A stretch of 64,000 bases of DNA from Stutzerimonas azotifigens DSM 17556 (GTDB lineage Bacteria; Pseudomonadota; Gammaproteobacteria; Pseudomonadales; Pseudomonadaceae), in contig NZ_AUDU01000017.1 in the NCBI RefSeq assembly GCF_000425625.1, positions 1-64,000 of the forward strand, in the 5' to 3' direction. Under the pieces are notes generated by a model. That model searched no databases. It had not been told where the DNA came from and was given only the letters and a program-made list of their open reading frames with translations. Within the stretch, counting starts at the first letter, position 1; each line of letters begins with the position of its first letter. This document shows, piece by piece, positions 44,954 through 53,537 of the stretch. The translations under genes were made by a program, and so were the position numbers.

Positions 44954-47401
44954 ATGGTCTGGCTCTGGTTGCTCGTACTGCTGGTGGGGATCACCGGCCT
45001 CGCCCACTGGCGCCTGTCGCCGATACCGGCGCTGGTGATCGTCGGGCTCTACCTGGTGGCGATGTCGGCCTCGGAGGACGCGCCCGCCTGGTTGATGCTA
45101 ATTCTCTGGCTGCTGTGGGCGATCGTCGCCGTGCCGTTGCTGTTCACCGACCTGCGCCGCAAGTACATCACCGCGCCGGTGCTCGACTGGTTCAGGGAGG
45201 TGCTGCCGCCGATTTCCGCCACCGAGCGCGACGCGATCGAGGCCGGCACCGTCTGGTGGGACGGCGAGCTGTTCAGCGGTCGCCCGGACTGGAACCGCCT
45301 GCTCGGCTACCCGCCGGCCCGGCTGACCGACGAGGAACAGGCGTTTCTCGACGGACCTACCGAAACCCTCTGCGCCATGGTCAGCGACTGGGATATCGCC
45401 CAGCGCATGGACCTGCCGCCGCAGGCCTGGGCCTATATAAAGGAACAGGGCTTCTTCGCCCTCATCATCCCCAAGGAATACGGTGGCAAGGGCTTCTCCG
45501 CCCTCGCCCACTCCCAGGTGGTGATGAAGCTGGCAACCCGCAGCAACGACTTGGCCAGCACGGTGATGGTGCCCAACTCGCTGGGCCCGGCCGAACTGCT
45601 GCTGCGCTACGGCACGCCGTCTCAGCGCGACCACTACCTGCCGCGCCTGGCTGACGGCCGCGACATCCCCTGCTTCGCCCTGACCGGGCCCTACGCCGGC
45701 TCCGACGCCGGCGCCATGAACGACACCGGCGTGGTCTGCCGCGGACTCTGGCAAGGCGAGGAAGTGCTCGGCCTGCGGCTGAACTGGGAGAAGCGCTACA
45801 TCACCCTCGGCCCGATCGCCACGCTGCTCGGGGTCGCCTTCAAGACCTACGACCCCGACCACCTGCTCGGCGAGCAGAGCGAACTGGGCATCAGCCTGGC
45901 GCTGATCCCCACCGACACCGAGGGCGTGAGCATAGGCCGTCGGCACGTCCCGCTCGGCGCCGCCTTCATGAACGGCCCGAACTGGGGCAAGGACGTGTTC
46001 GTGCCGCTGGAGGCGGTGATCGGCGGCCGCGAGATGATCGGCAAGGGCTGGATGATGCTGATGAACTGCCTGTCGGTCGGCCGCTCGATCTCCCTGCCCG
46101 CCACCGGCACCAGCGCGGCCAAGCTGTGCAGCTACGTCAGCGGCCGCTATGCGCGCGTGCGCGAACAGTTCGACGTGCCGCTCGACGCCTTCGAGGGCAT
46201 CCAGGCCTCGCTCGCCCGCATCGGCGGCAATGCCTGGCTGATGGACAGCGCCCGCATCCTCACCGCCCATGCGGTGGACCTCGGCGAACGGCCTTCGGTG
46301 CTCTCGGCCATGGTCAAGTACCACCTCACCGAGCGCGGTCGCGAATGCATCGCCCACGCCATGGACATCCACGGCGGCAAGGGCATCATGCTCGGCCCGA
46401 ACAACTACCTGGCGCGCGCCTGGCTGTCGGTGCCGATCTCGATCACCGTCGAAGGCGCGAACATCCTCTCGCGCAACCTGATGATCTTCGGCCAGGGCGC
46501 GATCCGCTGCCATCCGCTCGTGCTGCGGGAAATGGAGGCGGTGCAGGAGCCGGACCGCGAACAGGCGATCGCCCGCTTCGACCGGCTGCTCATGGAGCAC
46601 GTCGGCTTCGCGGTGGGCAACCTCGCCAGCACCCTGGTCTACGGCTTCACCTTCGGGCTGTTCGGACGGGGGCCCGGAGACCCGCTGGCGCAGTCCTATT
46701 TCCGCGCGCTGGACCGTATCGCCGCGGCCTTCGCCCTGCTCGCCGACCTGTCGATGATGCTGCTCGGCGGCGAACTCAAGCGCCGCGAGCGCCTGTCGGC
46801 CCGCCTGGGCGACGTCTTCAGCTACCTGTACCTGGGCTCTGCCGCGCTGAAGCATTACCACGATCTCGGCCACCCCTCCGAACAGCGCCCGCTGCTGCGC
46901 TGGGCCATGGAGGAATGCCTGGCCCAGGCCGAGACGGCGATGGTGGGCATCCTCGCCAACTTCCCCAACCGGCTGCTCGGCGGCCTGCTGAACCTGGCGG
47001 TCTTCCCATTCGGGCGACGCCACAAGGGGCCTTCCGACCGCCTGGATACGCAGGTGGCGGCCATTCTCGGACGACCGGACGGCGATCCGGCGCTCGAACG
47101 GGTACTTTCGGCTGTCTACCGTCCCGAGAGTGGCGACGAACCACTGGCGGCGCTGCGCCGGGCCTTCGAGACCGTAGCGGACAGCCACGAGGCCGAGCGC
47201 AAGCTGCGCCGCGCGTTGAAGGCCGGGGCGTTCGCGCCCGGCCCGAACGAGGACCCGATCGAGGCCGCCCTGGCCGCGGCTGTCATCAGCGAGGAAGACG
47301 CCGCCCGCCTGCGCGTGGCCCACGCGGCGCGCCGCCAGGTGATCGACGTCGATGACTTCGCCAGGGACGAACTGGAGCCGACCCCGGGACGGGTACGCTG
47401 A
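44954..47401 (+). CDS. fadE: Acyl-CoA dehydrogenase FadE
   Basis: An 815-aa enzyme of the large FadE type: two N-terminal membrane helices (WLWLLVLLVGITGLAHW, LMLILWLLWAIVAVPLLF), then the acyl-CoA dehydrogenase core (IPKEYGGKGFSALAHSQVVMKLATRS, FALTGPYAGSDAGAM, MDIHGGKGIMLGPNNYLARAW) and a long C-terminal helical domain. It catalyses the first step of fatty-acid beta-oxidation. GGGAGG precedes the ATG. Confidence 0.95.
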   Translation: MVWLWLLVLLVGITGLAHWRLSPIPALVIVGLYLVAMSASEDAPAWLMLILWLLWAIVAVPLLFTDLRRKYITAPVLDWFREVLPPISATERDAIEAGTVWWDGELFSGRPDWNRLLGYPPARLTDEEQAFLDGPTETLCAMVSDWDIAQRMDLPPQAWAYIKEQGFFALIIPKEYGGKGFSALAHSQVVMKLATRSNDLASTVMVPNSLGPAELLLRYGTPSQRDHYLPRLADGRDIPCFALTGPYAGSDAGAMNDTGVVCRGLWQGEEVLGLRLNWEKRYITLGPIATLLGVAFKTYDPDHLLGEQSELGISLALIPTDTEGVSIGRRHVPLGAAFMNGPNWGKDVFVPLEAVIGGREMIGKGWMMLMNCLSVGRSISLPATGTSAAKLCSYVSGRYARVREQFDVPLDAFEGIQASLARIGGNAWLMDSARILTAHAVDLGERPSVLSAMVKYHLTERGRECIAHAMDIHGGKGIMLGPNNYLARAWLSVPISITVEGANILSRNLMIFGQGAIRCHPLVLREMEAVQEPDREQAIARFDRLLMEHVGFAVGNLASTLVYGFTFGLFGRGPGDPLAQSYFRALDRIAAAFALLADLSMMLLGGELKRRERLSARLGDVFSYLYLGSAALKHYHDLGHPSEQRPLLRWAMEECLAQAETAMVGILANFPNRLLGGLLNLAVFPFGRRHKGPSDRLDTQVAAILGRPDGDPALERVLSAVYRPESGDEPLAALRRAFETVADSHEAERKLRRALKAGAFAPGPNEDPIEAALAAAVISEEDAARLRVAHAARRQVIDVDDFARDELEPTPGRVR

Positions 47402-47459
47402 CCTTCACGAACGCGGCGCGTTGCCTATAATCGCGCCCCCAGAACGATACAGGTGTTTC

Positions 47460-47867
47460 ATGGCCAATCCCTACGTTGACCACAACCTCGCCCTGCTGGC
47501 CCAGCTGCGCGGCATTCTGCTCGCCATGGGCGAATCCGGGCAGGTTTCCGAAGAAAGCCACGAGCTCTTCCTCGAGCGCTTCGACGACCTGCTCATGCGC
47601 CTGCCCGACGTGCCGGAAGAGCGCCACCTCGGCCAGGATCTGATCTGCCAGGTGTTCCACCGCTACCCGCAGATCGCCCATCTGGTTCCGCGGGACCTGC
47701 TGTGGTTCTTCGGCGGCGACTGCCTGCACTTCATGCCGGACGACGAGATCGCGCTGTTCCAGGCACTGGAAGAACGACGTCACGAAGCCGAGGAGAACGA
47801 CGAGCCGTTCGACTGGAACCGGGAGAAGCAGCTGCTGGCCATGCCGGATCAGCAATCGCGGCATTGA
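47460..47867 (+). CDS. PA2817-family conserved protein
   Basis: 135 aa, beginning MANPYVDHNLALLAQLRGILLAMGESGQVSEESHELFLERFDDLLMRL. An all-helical acidic protein of unknown function, conserved in Pseudomonas at the same place between fadE and a tRNA-Gly locus. This synteny helps to show that the tRNA-Gly 3' end at 48116 is the natural chromosomal side. Confidence 0.82.
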   Translation: MANPYVDHNLALLAQLRGILLAMGESGQVSEESHELFLERFDDLLMRLPDVPEERHLGQDLICQVFHRYPQIAHLVPRDLLWFFGGDCLHFMPDDEIALFQALEERRHEAEENDEPFDWNREKQLLAMPDQQSRH

Positions 47868-48002
47868 GCGCCCTGCCCCCCGGCTGTTGAGGTGCGCGCG
47901 GCGCGCCCCATGCGCCCTCGTGAGGCGACGGCCAACGTAGGGGGCGCCTCGACCGGCGCGCGGCACTCGCCTCGACCTACCTGGCGTGAACGCGGGCAAA
48001 CC

Positions 48003-48024
48003 GTAGGGTGGGCTTCAGCCCACC
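48003..48024. repeat. REP-like dyad (GTAGGGTGGGCTT...)
   Basis: A copy identical in its core to the one at 25966-25987, located between the PA2817-like gene and the tRNA-Gly terminator. Confidence 0.8.
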
Positions 48025-48081
48025 ACCGCCGCCACCACATTGCTCCTTGCCACCCAACGCCTAAAAAACGCGCACAAACGA

Positions 48082-48107
48082 AAACGCCGCTCGAATGAGC
48101 GGCGTTT
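48082..48107 (-). terminator. Terminator of the displaced tRNA-Gly
   Basis: An 11-bp perfect stem (AAACGCCGCTC and complement) with a GAAT loop. On the minus strand TTTTCGTTTG follows. It stands 8 bp past the tRNA-Gly 3' end remnant, so it was the tRNA terminator before the ICE inserted. Confidence 0.85.
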
Positions 48108-48115
48108 CGTGAATT

Positions 48116-48133
48116 TGGAGCGGGAAACGAGAC
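48116..48133 (-). mobile_element. ICE attachment site (3' end of tRNA-Gly)
   Basis: TGGAGCGGGAAACGAGAC is, on the minus strand, the last 18 nt of a tRNA-Gly gene including CCA. The match to tRNA-Gly stops right after it, and the sequence to the right is element DNA with no remaining tRNA body. Elements of the ICEclc/PAGI-2 group use this 18-bp target. The intact tRNA-Gly should lie at the other ICE end. Confidence 0.88.
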
Positions 48134-48550
48134 TAGAGCCTAGCCTTCAACCTTTTGATTTAAAAGGGGTTTCCGCTTCCGCTGTTTGATTAGCGGACAC
48201 AAGTATGGACTTATCTGGACAGGCAGGCAACCCCCACGCCAATTTTATTCCAAGATAGTTCACAGACAGCTACTGGCTTCCTGCAGCCTGGCACCTTCGC
48301 CCGGGCATGATGGGCTACAGGCACAGGTCCGATCCTTTATCCCTCTTCAACCCCATCGCCACTACTCCATTTGGGACGTAGTGCTCAATCCTGACAATGC
48401 TACTCCCATCGACGGAGACCCCGTGCGAATTGTCTACGCCTGTTCCTGTCTGGTTCACTATCTGACTTTTAAGAACAAAAACTGACCAATGTCCGATTGT
48501 TGCGCTCTGTACCTTTGGACAAACTCACAACACGGTAAGGCAGCTACGGT
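48134..48550. other. ICE terminal region
   Basis: 417 bp between att and the LysR gene. It contains a small CCTTTT/AAAAGG inverted repeat (48151-48167) near the end and otherwise no supported gene; the 99-residue frame at 48186-48485 has no recognisable features. It should contain integrase/excisionase arm sites and the LysR promoter. Confidence 0.55.
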
Positions 48551-49450
48551 ATGAGAATACGTCACCTGCGCTACTTCCTGGTTGTGGCCGAAGAACTGAG
48601 CTTTTCGCGGGCTGCAACCAGAGTCCATATTGAGCCTTCCCCCCTCTCGCGGGCGATCAAAGAACTGGAATCAGAGCTAGGAACCCGCCTGTTCCATCGC
48701 ATCCAAGGGCGTATTCGCCTGACCTGGGCTGGAGAGGTATTTCAGGAGGAAGCACGCCATGTGCTTATGCGCATGGATGGAGCACGAGCACGAGTACATG
48801 CTGCAGCAAGAGGATTTCGTGGTCGGTTGCGTATCGGCTTAGCCGATAACCTTGCACAGCCAAGACTGACCAGGTTATTGGCGTGTTGTCGTGAGGAGGA
48901 GCCCCTCACAGAGATAAAGATCGTAGAAATGACTGTCAGCGAAATGGTCAAAGCCCTAGACCACGACCAGATTGATGCTGGTTTCACTGTGCATACTGAG
49001 CCCGGTAGTAGGCTCATCAAGGAAGTGGTCTGGACAGATCGTCCTGCTATCGCGATCCCTCGGAACCACCCACTTCTTTCTCTCGATAAAATACCGCTTC
49101 GCGAGGTTGCCCGACATCCGTTGATTCTCTGCCATCCTGAACGGTGCTCGGGCGGGCACGATGTCATTCGCAATTGGTTCTGCGCCCCCACATTGCCATC
49201 ACTTAACGTCGCCGAATACGTTTCAGGTCACGAACCCATGATGATGCTTGTGGCCGCAGGCTACGGTATTGGCGTAGGGCTGTCGTCGCAGGCCACCCTG
49301 TACAAGCACTCCGACGTCATCATACGCCCTGTCACCGACGACGTACCCAGCACAGCGACCGTCATTGCCATGCTGGACAAGCCTCCATCGGATGAGCTGG
49401 CTAGGTTCATCGCGCGAGCCCTGCAAGTTGGTGCAGCACCAACTATTTGA
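48551..49450 (+). CDS. LysR-family regulator of the ICE (TciR-like position)
   Basis: A 299-aa LysR protein: HTH RHLRYFLVVAEELSFSRAATRVHIEPSPLSRAIKELESELG and an effector domain (LRIGLADNLAQPRLTRLL). In ICEclc a LysR activator, TciR, lies at this end and starts transfer competence. The position near att and the orientation toward alpA fit that role, but sequence identity was not tested. AT-richer than core genes. Confidence 0.85.
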   Translation: MRIRHLRYFLVVAEELSFSRAATRVHIEPSPLSRAIKELESELGTRLFHRIQGRIRLTWAGEVFQEEARHVLMRMDGARARVHAAARGFRGRLRIGLADNLAQPRLTRLLACCREEEPLTEIKIVEMTVSEMVKALDHDQIDAGFTVHTEPGSRLIKEVVWTDRPAIAIPRNHPLLSLDKIPLREVARHPLILCHPERCSGGHDVIRNWFCAPTLPSLNVAEYVSGHEPMMMLVAAGYGIGVGLSSQATLYKHSDVIIRPVTDDVPSTATVIAMLDKPPSDELARFIARALQVGAAPTI

Positions 49451-49923
49451 TAAACCTTTCTCAAAATGAGATGTATGGCTCCGTGCCAGCAACCAGAGCC
49501 CTACTGTTTTCGTCAGATCCCTGACTGTAAAAGTCAGCTGAGTCCAGACTAAACACCAGCCACAACGCACTACGAGTGCGGCACCGCACCACTCAGCTCT
49601 AACCACAACAAAGCTTATTTTGCACATGACACTTTCTGTCACCGGCATGACAAAAAATACTGGGGCTTCCGCTCGTCGGTCTTCCAGAGGTTAGGTGTGC
49701 CTTTTACTCTTGATCGCTCCAAAGACTTTACCAATATGGAACGCATACGGGTCAGCTTGACGTTGTATGTCCTCAGATTAGTAGAAATCGGATCAGCGAA
49801 CGCAGTCGCTCTCCGATGAATCCGGTGGTCAGCAAGATCCGATTCTTTGGTGCACACATGCAGTGTGGCTCATCTACTCGAGTCACGCCTACGAGTGCTA
49901 CCAAGCATAAAGGAGTGACCACC
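49451..49923. other. Intergenic region before alpA
   Basis: 473 bp with only short unsupported frames. In ICEclc this interval carries bisR; no such gene is seen here. It should hold the alpA operon promoter; AAAGGAG (49909-49915) is the alpA ribosome-binding site. Confidence 0.55.
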
Positions 49924-50136
49924 ATGTCCACCGAGCACACCTTCTCAATCGCGGATCGACGCATTCTGCGTCGCGCAGAAGTTGAAGCCAAAACTGGATT
50001 CAAACGCGCACATATTTACAATCTGATGAAGGACGGAAAATTTCCCAAGGCCTTACGTCTAGGTATCCGCGCTGTCGGCTGGGATTCAGCTGAAATCGAC
50101 CAATGGATTACCGAACGTCTCCAAGAGCGCGCTTGA
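49924..50136 (+). CDS. alpA: AlpA-family DNA-binding protein
   Basis: A 70-aa excisionase-like regulator: ILRRAEVEAKTGFKRAHIYNLMKDGKFPKALRLGIRAVGWDSAEIDQWI is the full AlpA HTH and wing. It is the first gene of the parA-parB operon, with 30 bp to parA, as in ICEclc-like elements. The ATG at 49924 is chosen for AAAGGAG at proper spacing rather than the longer frame from 49816. Confidence 0.93.
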   Translation: MSTEHTFSIADRRILRRAEVEAKTGFKRAHIYNLMKDGKFPKALRLGIRAVGWDSAEIDQWITERLQERA

Positions 50137-50166
50137 CATCGCTCCACTGCCCAAGAGGAGCGAGTC

Positions 50167-51030
50167 ATGCAAGTGATCGCCATCATTTCGACCAAGGGCG
50201 GCGTTGGCAAGACGACCGTCGCCGCCAACCTGGGAGGCTTCCTCGCTGACGCAGGCAAGCGCGTGCTCCTGCTCGATCTGGATGGTCAGCCCACGCTGTC
50301 GTCCTACTACGAGCTAGCAAGCCGTGCCCCGAACGGCATCTACGAGCTGCTGGCATTCAACGAGAGAACACTGCCGCACCTGGTTTCGCACACCATCATC
50401 GAGGGACTTGATGTGGTGCTATCCAATGACGAGCACCAGCAACTGGGAACATTGCTGCTGCACGCAGCGGATGGACGCTTGCGGCTACGCAACCTGCTGT
50501 CATTGTTCCAGCCACATTACGACGTGATGCTGATCGACACACAAGGTGCCCGCAGCGTTTTACTTGAGATGGCCATGCTCGCCGCTGACTTCGCCGTGTC
50601 ACCGATCACTCCGGAAATTCTGGCAGCCCGCGAACTTCGGCGCGGCACGCTCCAACTTGTCGACGCAATCGCCGCTTACCGCTACCTGGGCATCCAACCG
50701 CCACCGCTGCATTTGCTGATCAACCGCGTTCCGGCCGTTTCGTCGAGCGCCAGGTTGGTCCAGCAAACGCTGCGCCTCATCTTCCGTGAACATAACGAGA
50801 TCCAGATTCTGCGTACTGAAGTACCGGCCATCGAGGCATTTTCTCGTGCTGCAACAGCAGGCCAGCCGGTACATCGCATCGAACACCGGCGTCCGTCCGG
50901 GCGTCAGGCACCCGCGGCGCTGGAGACCATGCGTACCCTGGCAACCGAACTCTGCCCGCATTGGCAGGAGCAGTTTGCCCAGGTGACCGGCCGGATCGAC
51001 AGGAGGCGAAGCCATGTCGAGCGTCCATGA
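50167..51030 (+). CDS. parA: ParA/Soj-type ATPase
   Basis: A 287-aa ParA-family P-loop ATPase. The deviant Walker A KGGVGKTT spans residues 10-17, and Walker B (YDVMLIDTQGA) is at about 118-128. It may act in ICE maintenance during replication or in regulation. The end overlaps shi by 17 bases. Confidence 0.93.
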   Translation: MQVIAIISTKGGVGKTTVAANLGGFLADAGKRVLLLDLDGQPTLSSYYELASRAPNGIYELLAFNERTLPHLVSHTIIEGLDVVLSNDEHQQLGTLLLHAADGRLRLRNLLSLFQPHYDVMLIDTQGARSVLLEMAMLAADFAVSPITPEILAARELRRGTLQLVDAIAAYRYLGIQPPPLHLLINRVPAVSSSARLVQQTLRLIFREHNEIQILRTEVPAIEAFSRAATAGQPVHRIEHRRPSGRQAPAALETMRTLATELCPHWQEQFAQVTGRIDRRRSHVERP

Positions 51031-51250
51031 CCTGTGCCGTGGCCACAATCGGCTGTTAACGCTGATCGAGTTTGCCTTGGAGGATGGCTGGGAGGTCAGT
51101 CGCACATCCGGAGGCCACCTGAAATTCGTGAAGACGGGCCTGCCACCGATATTCACCAGCTCGACGGCAAGCGATCTCCGTGCAAGCCAGAATGCCTGGG
51201 CACAACTGCGCCGGGCAGAGCGGGGCCTATCGGGAGGTCAAGATGGCTGA
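51014..51250 (+). CDS. Small Shi-like protein with HicA-like fold
   Basis: A 78-aa protein between parA and parB. LIEFALEDGWEVSRTSGGHLKFVKTGLPPIFTSSTASDLRASQNAWAQLRRAER resembles the HicA/YcfA double-stranded-RNA-binding-like fold, including the G-G-H-x-K motif. No HicB-like antitoxin gene is adjacent. ICEclc has a short gene, shi, in the same place. It overlaps both neighbours (17 and 8 nt), so it is tightly coupled. Confidence 0.8.
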   Translation: MSSVHDLCRGHNRLLTLIEFALEDGWEVSRTSGGHLKFVKTGLPPIFTSSTASDLRASQNAWAQLRRAERGLSGGQDG

Positions 51251-52952
51251 CGTCACGCCTCAGGAAATGGCCGGCAAGCTGATGGCCGATGCGTTCTCTC
51301 GCAGCGGTCCCACTGCACAGGGACTGAGCGATCCCGCCGTGGAAACGCCGATGGTTGTCACGCTAGACGATCTGCGCCCCTACGAGCTTGATCCACGTAT
51401 TACGCGCAATCCTCTCTACGATGAAATCAAGGCCTCAATCCGGGAGCGGGGTCTGGATGCACCGCCATCGATCACTCGGCGGCCCGGTGCCGATCATTAC
51501 ATCATCCGCAATGGCGGCAACACCCGACTGGCGATTCTGCGCGAGCTCTGGGCGGAGACTAAGGATCAAAGATTTTTCCGTATCCCGAGCCTGTTCCGCC
51601 CTTGGCCAGAGCGCGGTGAAATCATTGCGCTGACCGGACACCTGGCCGAAAACGAACTGCATGGTGGACTGACCTTCATCGAGCGAGCGCTGGGTGTCGA
51701 AAAAGCGCGTGAGCTGTACGAGCAGGAGATCGGCAAGACGCTCTCTCAGTCGGAACTCGCTCGCCGCCTCACCGCTGACGGCTACCCGATCCCGCAGCCT
51801 CACATCAGCCGTATGCAGGACACGGTGCGCTACCTCCTGCCCACCATCCCAAACGTCTTGTACAACGGACTGGGAAGGCACCAAGTCGAAAGGCTGGCGG
51901 TACTGCGCAAAGCCGCCGAGTTCACCTGGGAAAAACAGGCAAGCGGCAAGCCATTGGGTGTCGACTTCGAAACGCTGTTCCACGACGTCCTAGCACCGTT
52001 CGACACACAGCCCGCAGTCTTTTCGACCAGGCGAGTCCAAGACGAACTGATCGGGCAAATGGCAGAGCTGCTCGAAGCCGACTACAACGCGCTGGAACTG
52101 GACATCGACAACACCGAGCACCGTCAGCGTGCAGTAAACACCCCGCCACCTTCAGTCGAAGCTACGCCCGCTATCGCCATCCCCGAAACCGGCGCTGTGC
52201 CTCCCCCAAAATCGACTTCGACTCGGCACGATGATGCTGCGGTACATTCACCAAGCACTGCAGCTACGGACACGGCAACACCGCCAACGCCAGTACAGCC
52301 GCATGAGCCGCATGAGCCGGATGCTGCCCTGAGTAACCCTGATCGCGAGGACATTACAGACGCGCAACTTCAGGGCCATATCGTTTCACCTGTCGCCAGC
52401 ACCGAACGTCTGCAAGCGATCCAGCATCTGGTGGCCGAGCAAACCGGCGAACCCATGCCGGGGTTTGCAGAAAATGTATTGCAAGCCATCCCCGTCCAGG
52501 CCGGCAGTGGGCTCTTTCCGATCAGCGATGTCTGGTACATCGATCCAGGGCTGGACTCACCGGATCGGCTACGTATCCACATCGCACAATTTGCACGGGA
52601 AATCGCAGAGGAAGCCGACCTGACCGACTGCATCGAACCACTCAATGCCGACATCGGCTTCACCTGCAGGGCTTCCACACAGGGCACTAGCGCACTTTCG
52701 GTGTTTGAGCGAACGGTATTGGCCCTGCTGCGCGCATTGAGTACCCATTACGACGCAGAGTCATCCGTATTCGATCACGACGACTTCATGCTGGACGATG
52801 GTTTGGGATCACTGATGCATGGGACCGACATCAGTGACACAGCAACTCGCTCCCGCCTGAGCGACGACGGCTTGGTCAAGTTCTTCCGCCTGGTCCGGCT
52901 GGCACGCCGACTTCGTGACCTGGATACCAATCCCGATGAGACCGGCCACTGA
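51243..52952 (+). CDS. ParB-domain protein (BisD-like)
   Basis: A 569-aa protein with an N-terminal ParB/Srx nuclease-like domain (VTLDDLRPYELDPRITRNPLYDEIKASIRERGLDAPPSI, HYIIRNGGNTRLAILREL, LAENELHGGLTFIERALGVEKA) and a HTH (SQSELARRLTADGYPIPQPHISRM). The middle (about 320-400) is Pro/Thr/Ala-rich and disordered. The C-terminal half is unrecognised. In ICEclc the equivalent, BisD, acts with BisC as the activator of transfer genes. The ATG at 51243 has GAGGTC upstream. Confidence 0.88.
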   Translation: MADVTPQEMAGKLMADAFSRSGPTAQGLSDPAVETPMVVTLDDLRPYELDPRITRNPLYDEIKASIRERGLDAPPSITRRPGADHYIIRNGGNTRLAILRELWAETKDQRFFRIPSLFRPWPERGEIIALTGHLAENELHGGLTFIERALGVEKARELYEQEIGKTLSQSELARRLTADGYPIPQPHISRMQDTVRYLLPTIPNVLYNGLGRHQVERLAVLRKAAEFTWEKQASGKPLGVDFETLFHDVLAPFDTQPAVFSTRRVQDELIGQMAELLEADYNALELDIDNTEHRQRAVNTPPPSVEATPAIAIPETGAVPPPKSTSTRHDDAAVHSPSTAATDTATPPTPVQPHEPHEPDAALSNPDREDITDAQLQGHIVSPVASTERLQAIQHLVAEQTGEPMPGFAENVLQAIPVQAGSGLFPISDVWYIDPGLDSPDRLRIHIAQFAREIAEEADLTDCIEPLNADIGFTCRASTQGTSALSVFERTVLALLRALSTHYDAESSVFDHDDFMLDDGLGSLMHGTDISDTATRSRLSDDGLVKFFRLVRLARRLRDLDTNPDETGH

Positions 52953-52970
52953 CAAGGTCAGGAGAGAACC

Positions 52971-53531
52971 ATGTTGGCACCCCACCCACTGAATCAAGCT
53001 GTCGTGGCTCAAGCATTGCACGACCTACGCAACGGTCAACTGCGTCGCTGCCTGGCGATGGGATTCAGTGAGCGGGAGCTGGACGTCCTGAAGCAACCGA
53101 CACTGGTGAACCTCTTAGTCGATGCCAAAGTGCCCTGGTGTTCGGTGACGGTCAATCGTGAGGTGCTGTGGCGACTCCTGAGCCAGATGCACGACATCGA
53201 GCAAGAGATTGCCACGATTGATCGCATGCTGCGCTTGGGAGCCAGTACAGAAATGGTCAGCAAGTTCTATGGTTTGACCCATCAAGAGGTGGCACTGCGT
53301 CGCGACATCATCGGCTTGCCCAAACGCAAAGGCCGGCACCACGTCTTGAATGAAGACCAGGAGATGACCCTGTGGAAGCACTGGAAGTCTGCTGTTGAAG
53401 AACGAAGCATCGCACTGGACGACGACAGCGCGATGCTGGAATTGGTGATGGACCTGGCCGAAGATTTGGCGTTGCCCATATCCGTGATCTGGGCCGCGAT
53501 ACGGAGCTGGATCGACCAAGGTCTGGTGTAG
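52971..53531 (+). CDS. DUF2857 protein (BisC-like)
   Basis: A 186-aa protein matching DUF2857 and the BisC subunit of the ICEclc activator, which is remotely similar to the flagellar regulator FlhC. The HTH-like part is MLRLGASTEMVSKFYGLTHQEVALRRDIIGLPKRKGR. It follows parB/bisD by 18 bp, as expected for a BisDC pair that activates transfer-competence promoters. Confidence 0.87.
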   Translation: MLAPHPLNQAVVAQALHDLRNGQLRRCLAMGFSERELDVLKQPTLVNLLVDAKVPWCSVTVNREVLWRLLSQMHDIEQEIATIDRMLRLGASTEMVSKFYGLTHQEVALRRDIIGLPKRKGRHHVLNEDQEMTLWKHWKSAVEERSIALDDDSAMLELVMDLAEDLALPISVIWAAIRSWIDQGLV

Positions 53532-53537
53532 CCAGCC

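Noticed and set aside
48186..48485. 99-residue frame next to the ICE end
   Set aside because: No ribosome-binding site, no conserved-looking segment; composition like non-coding DNA.
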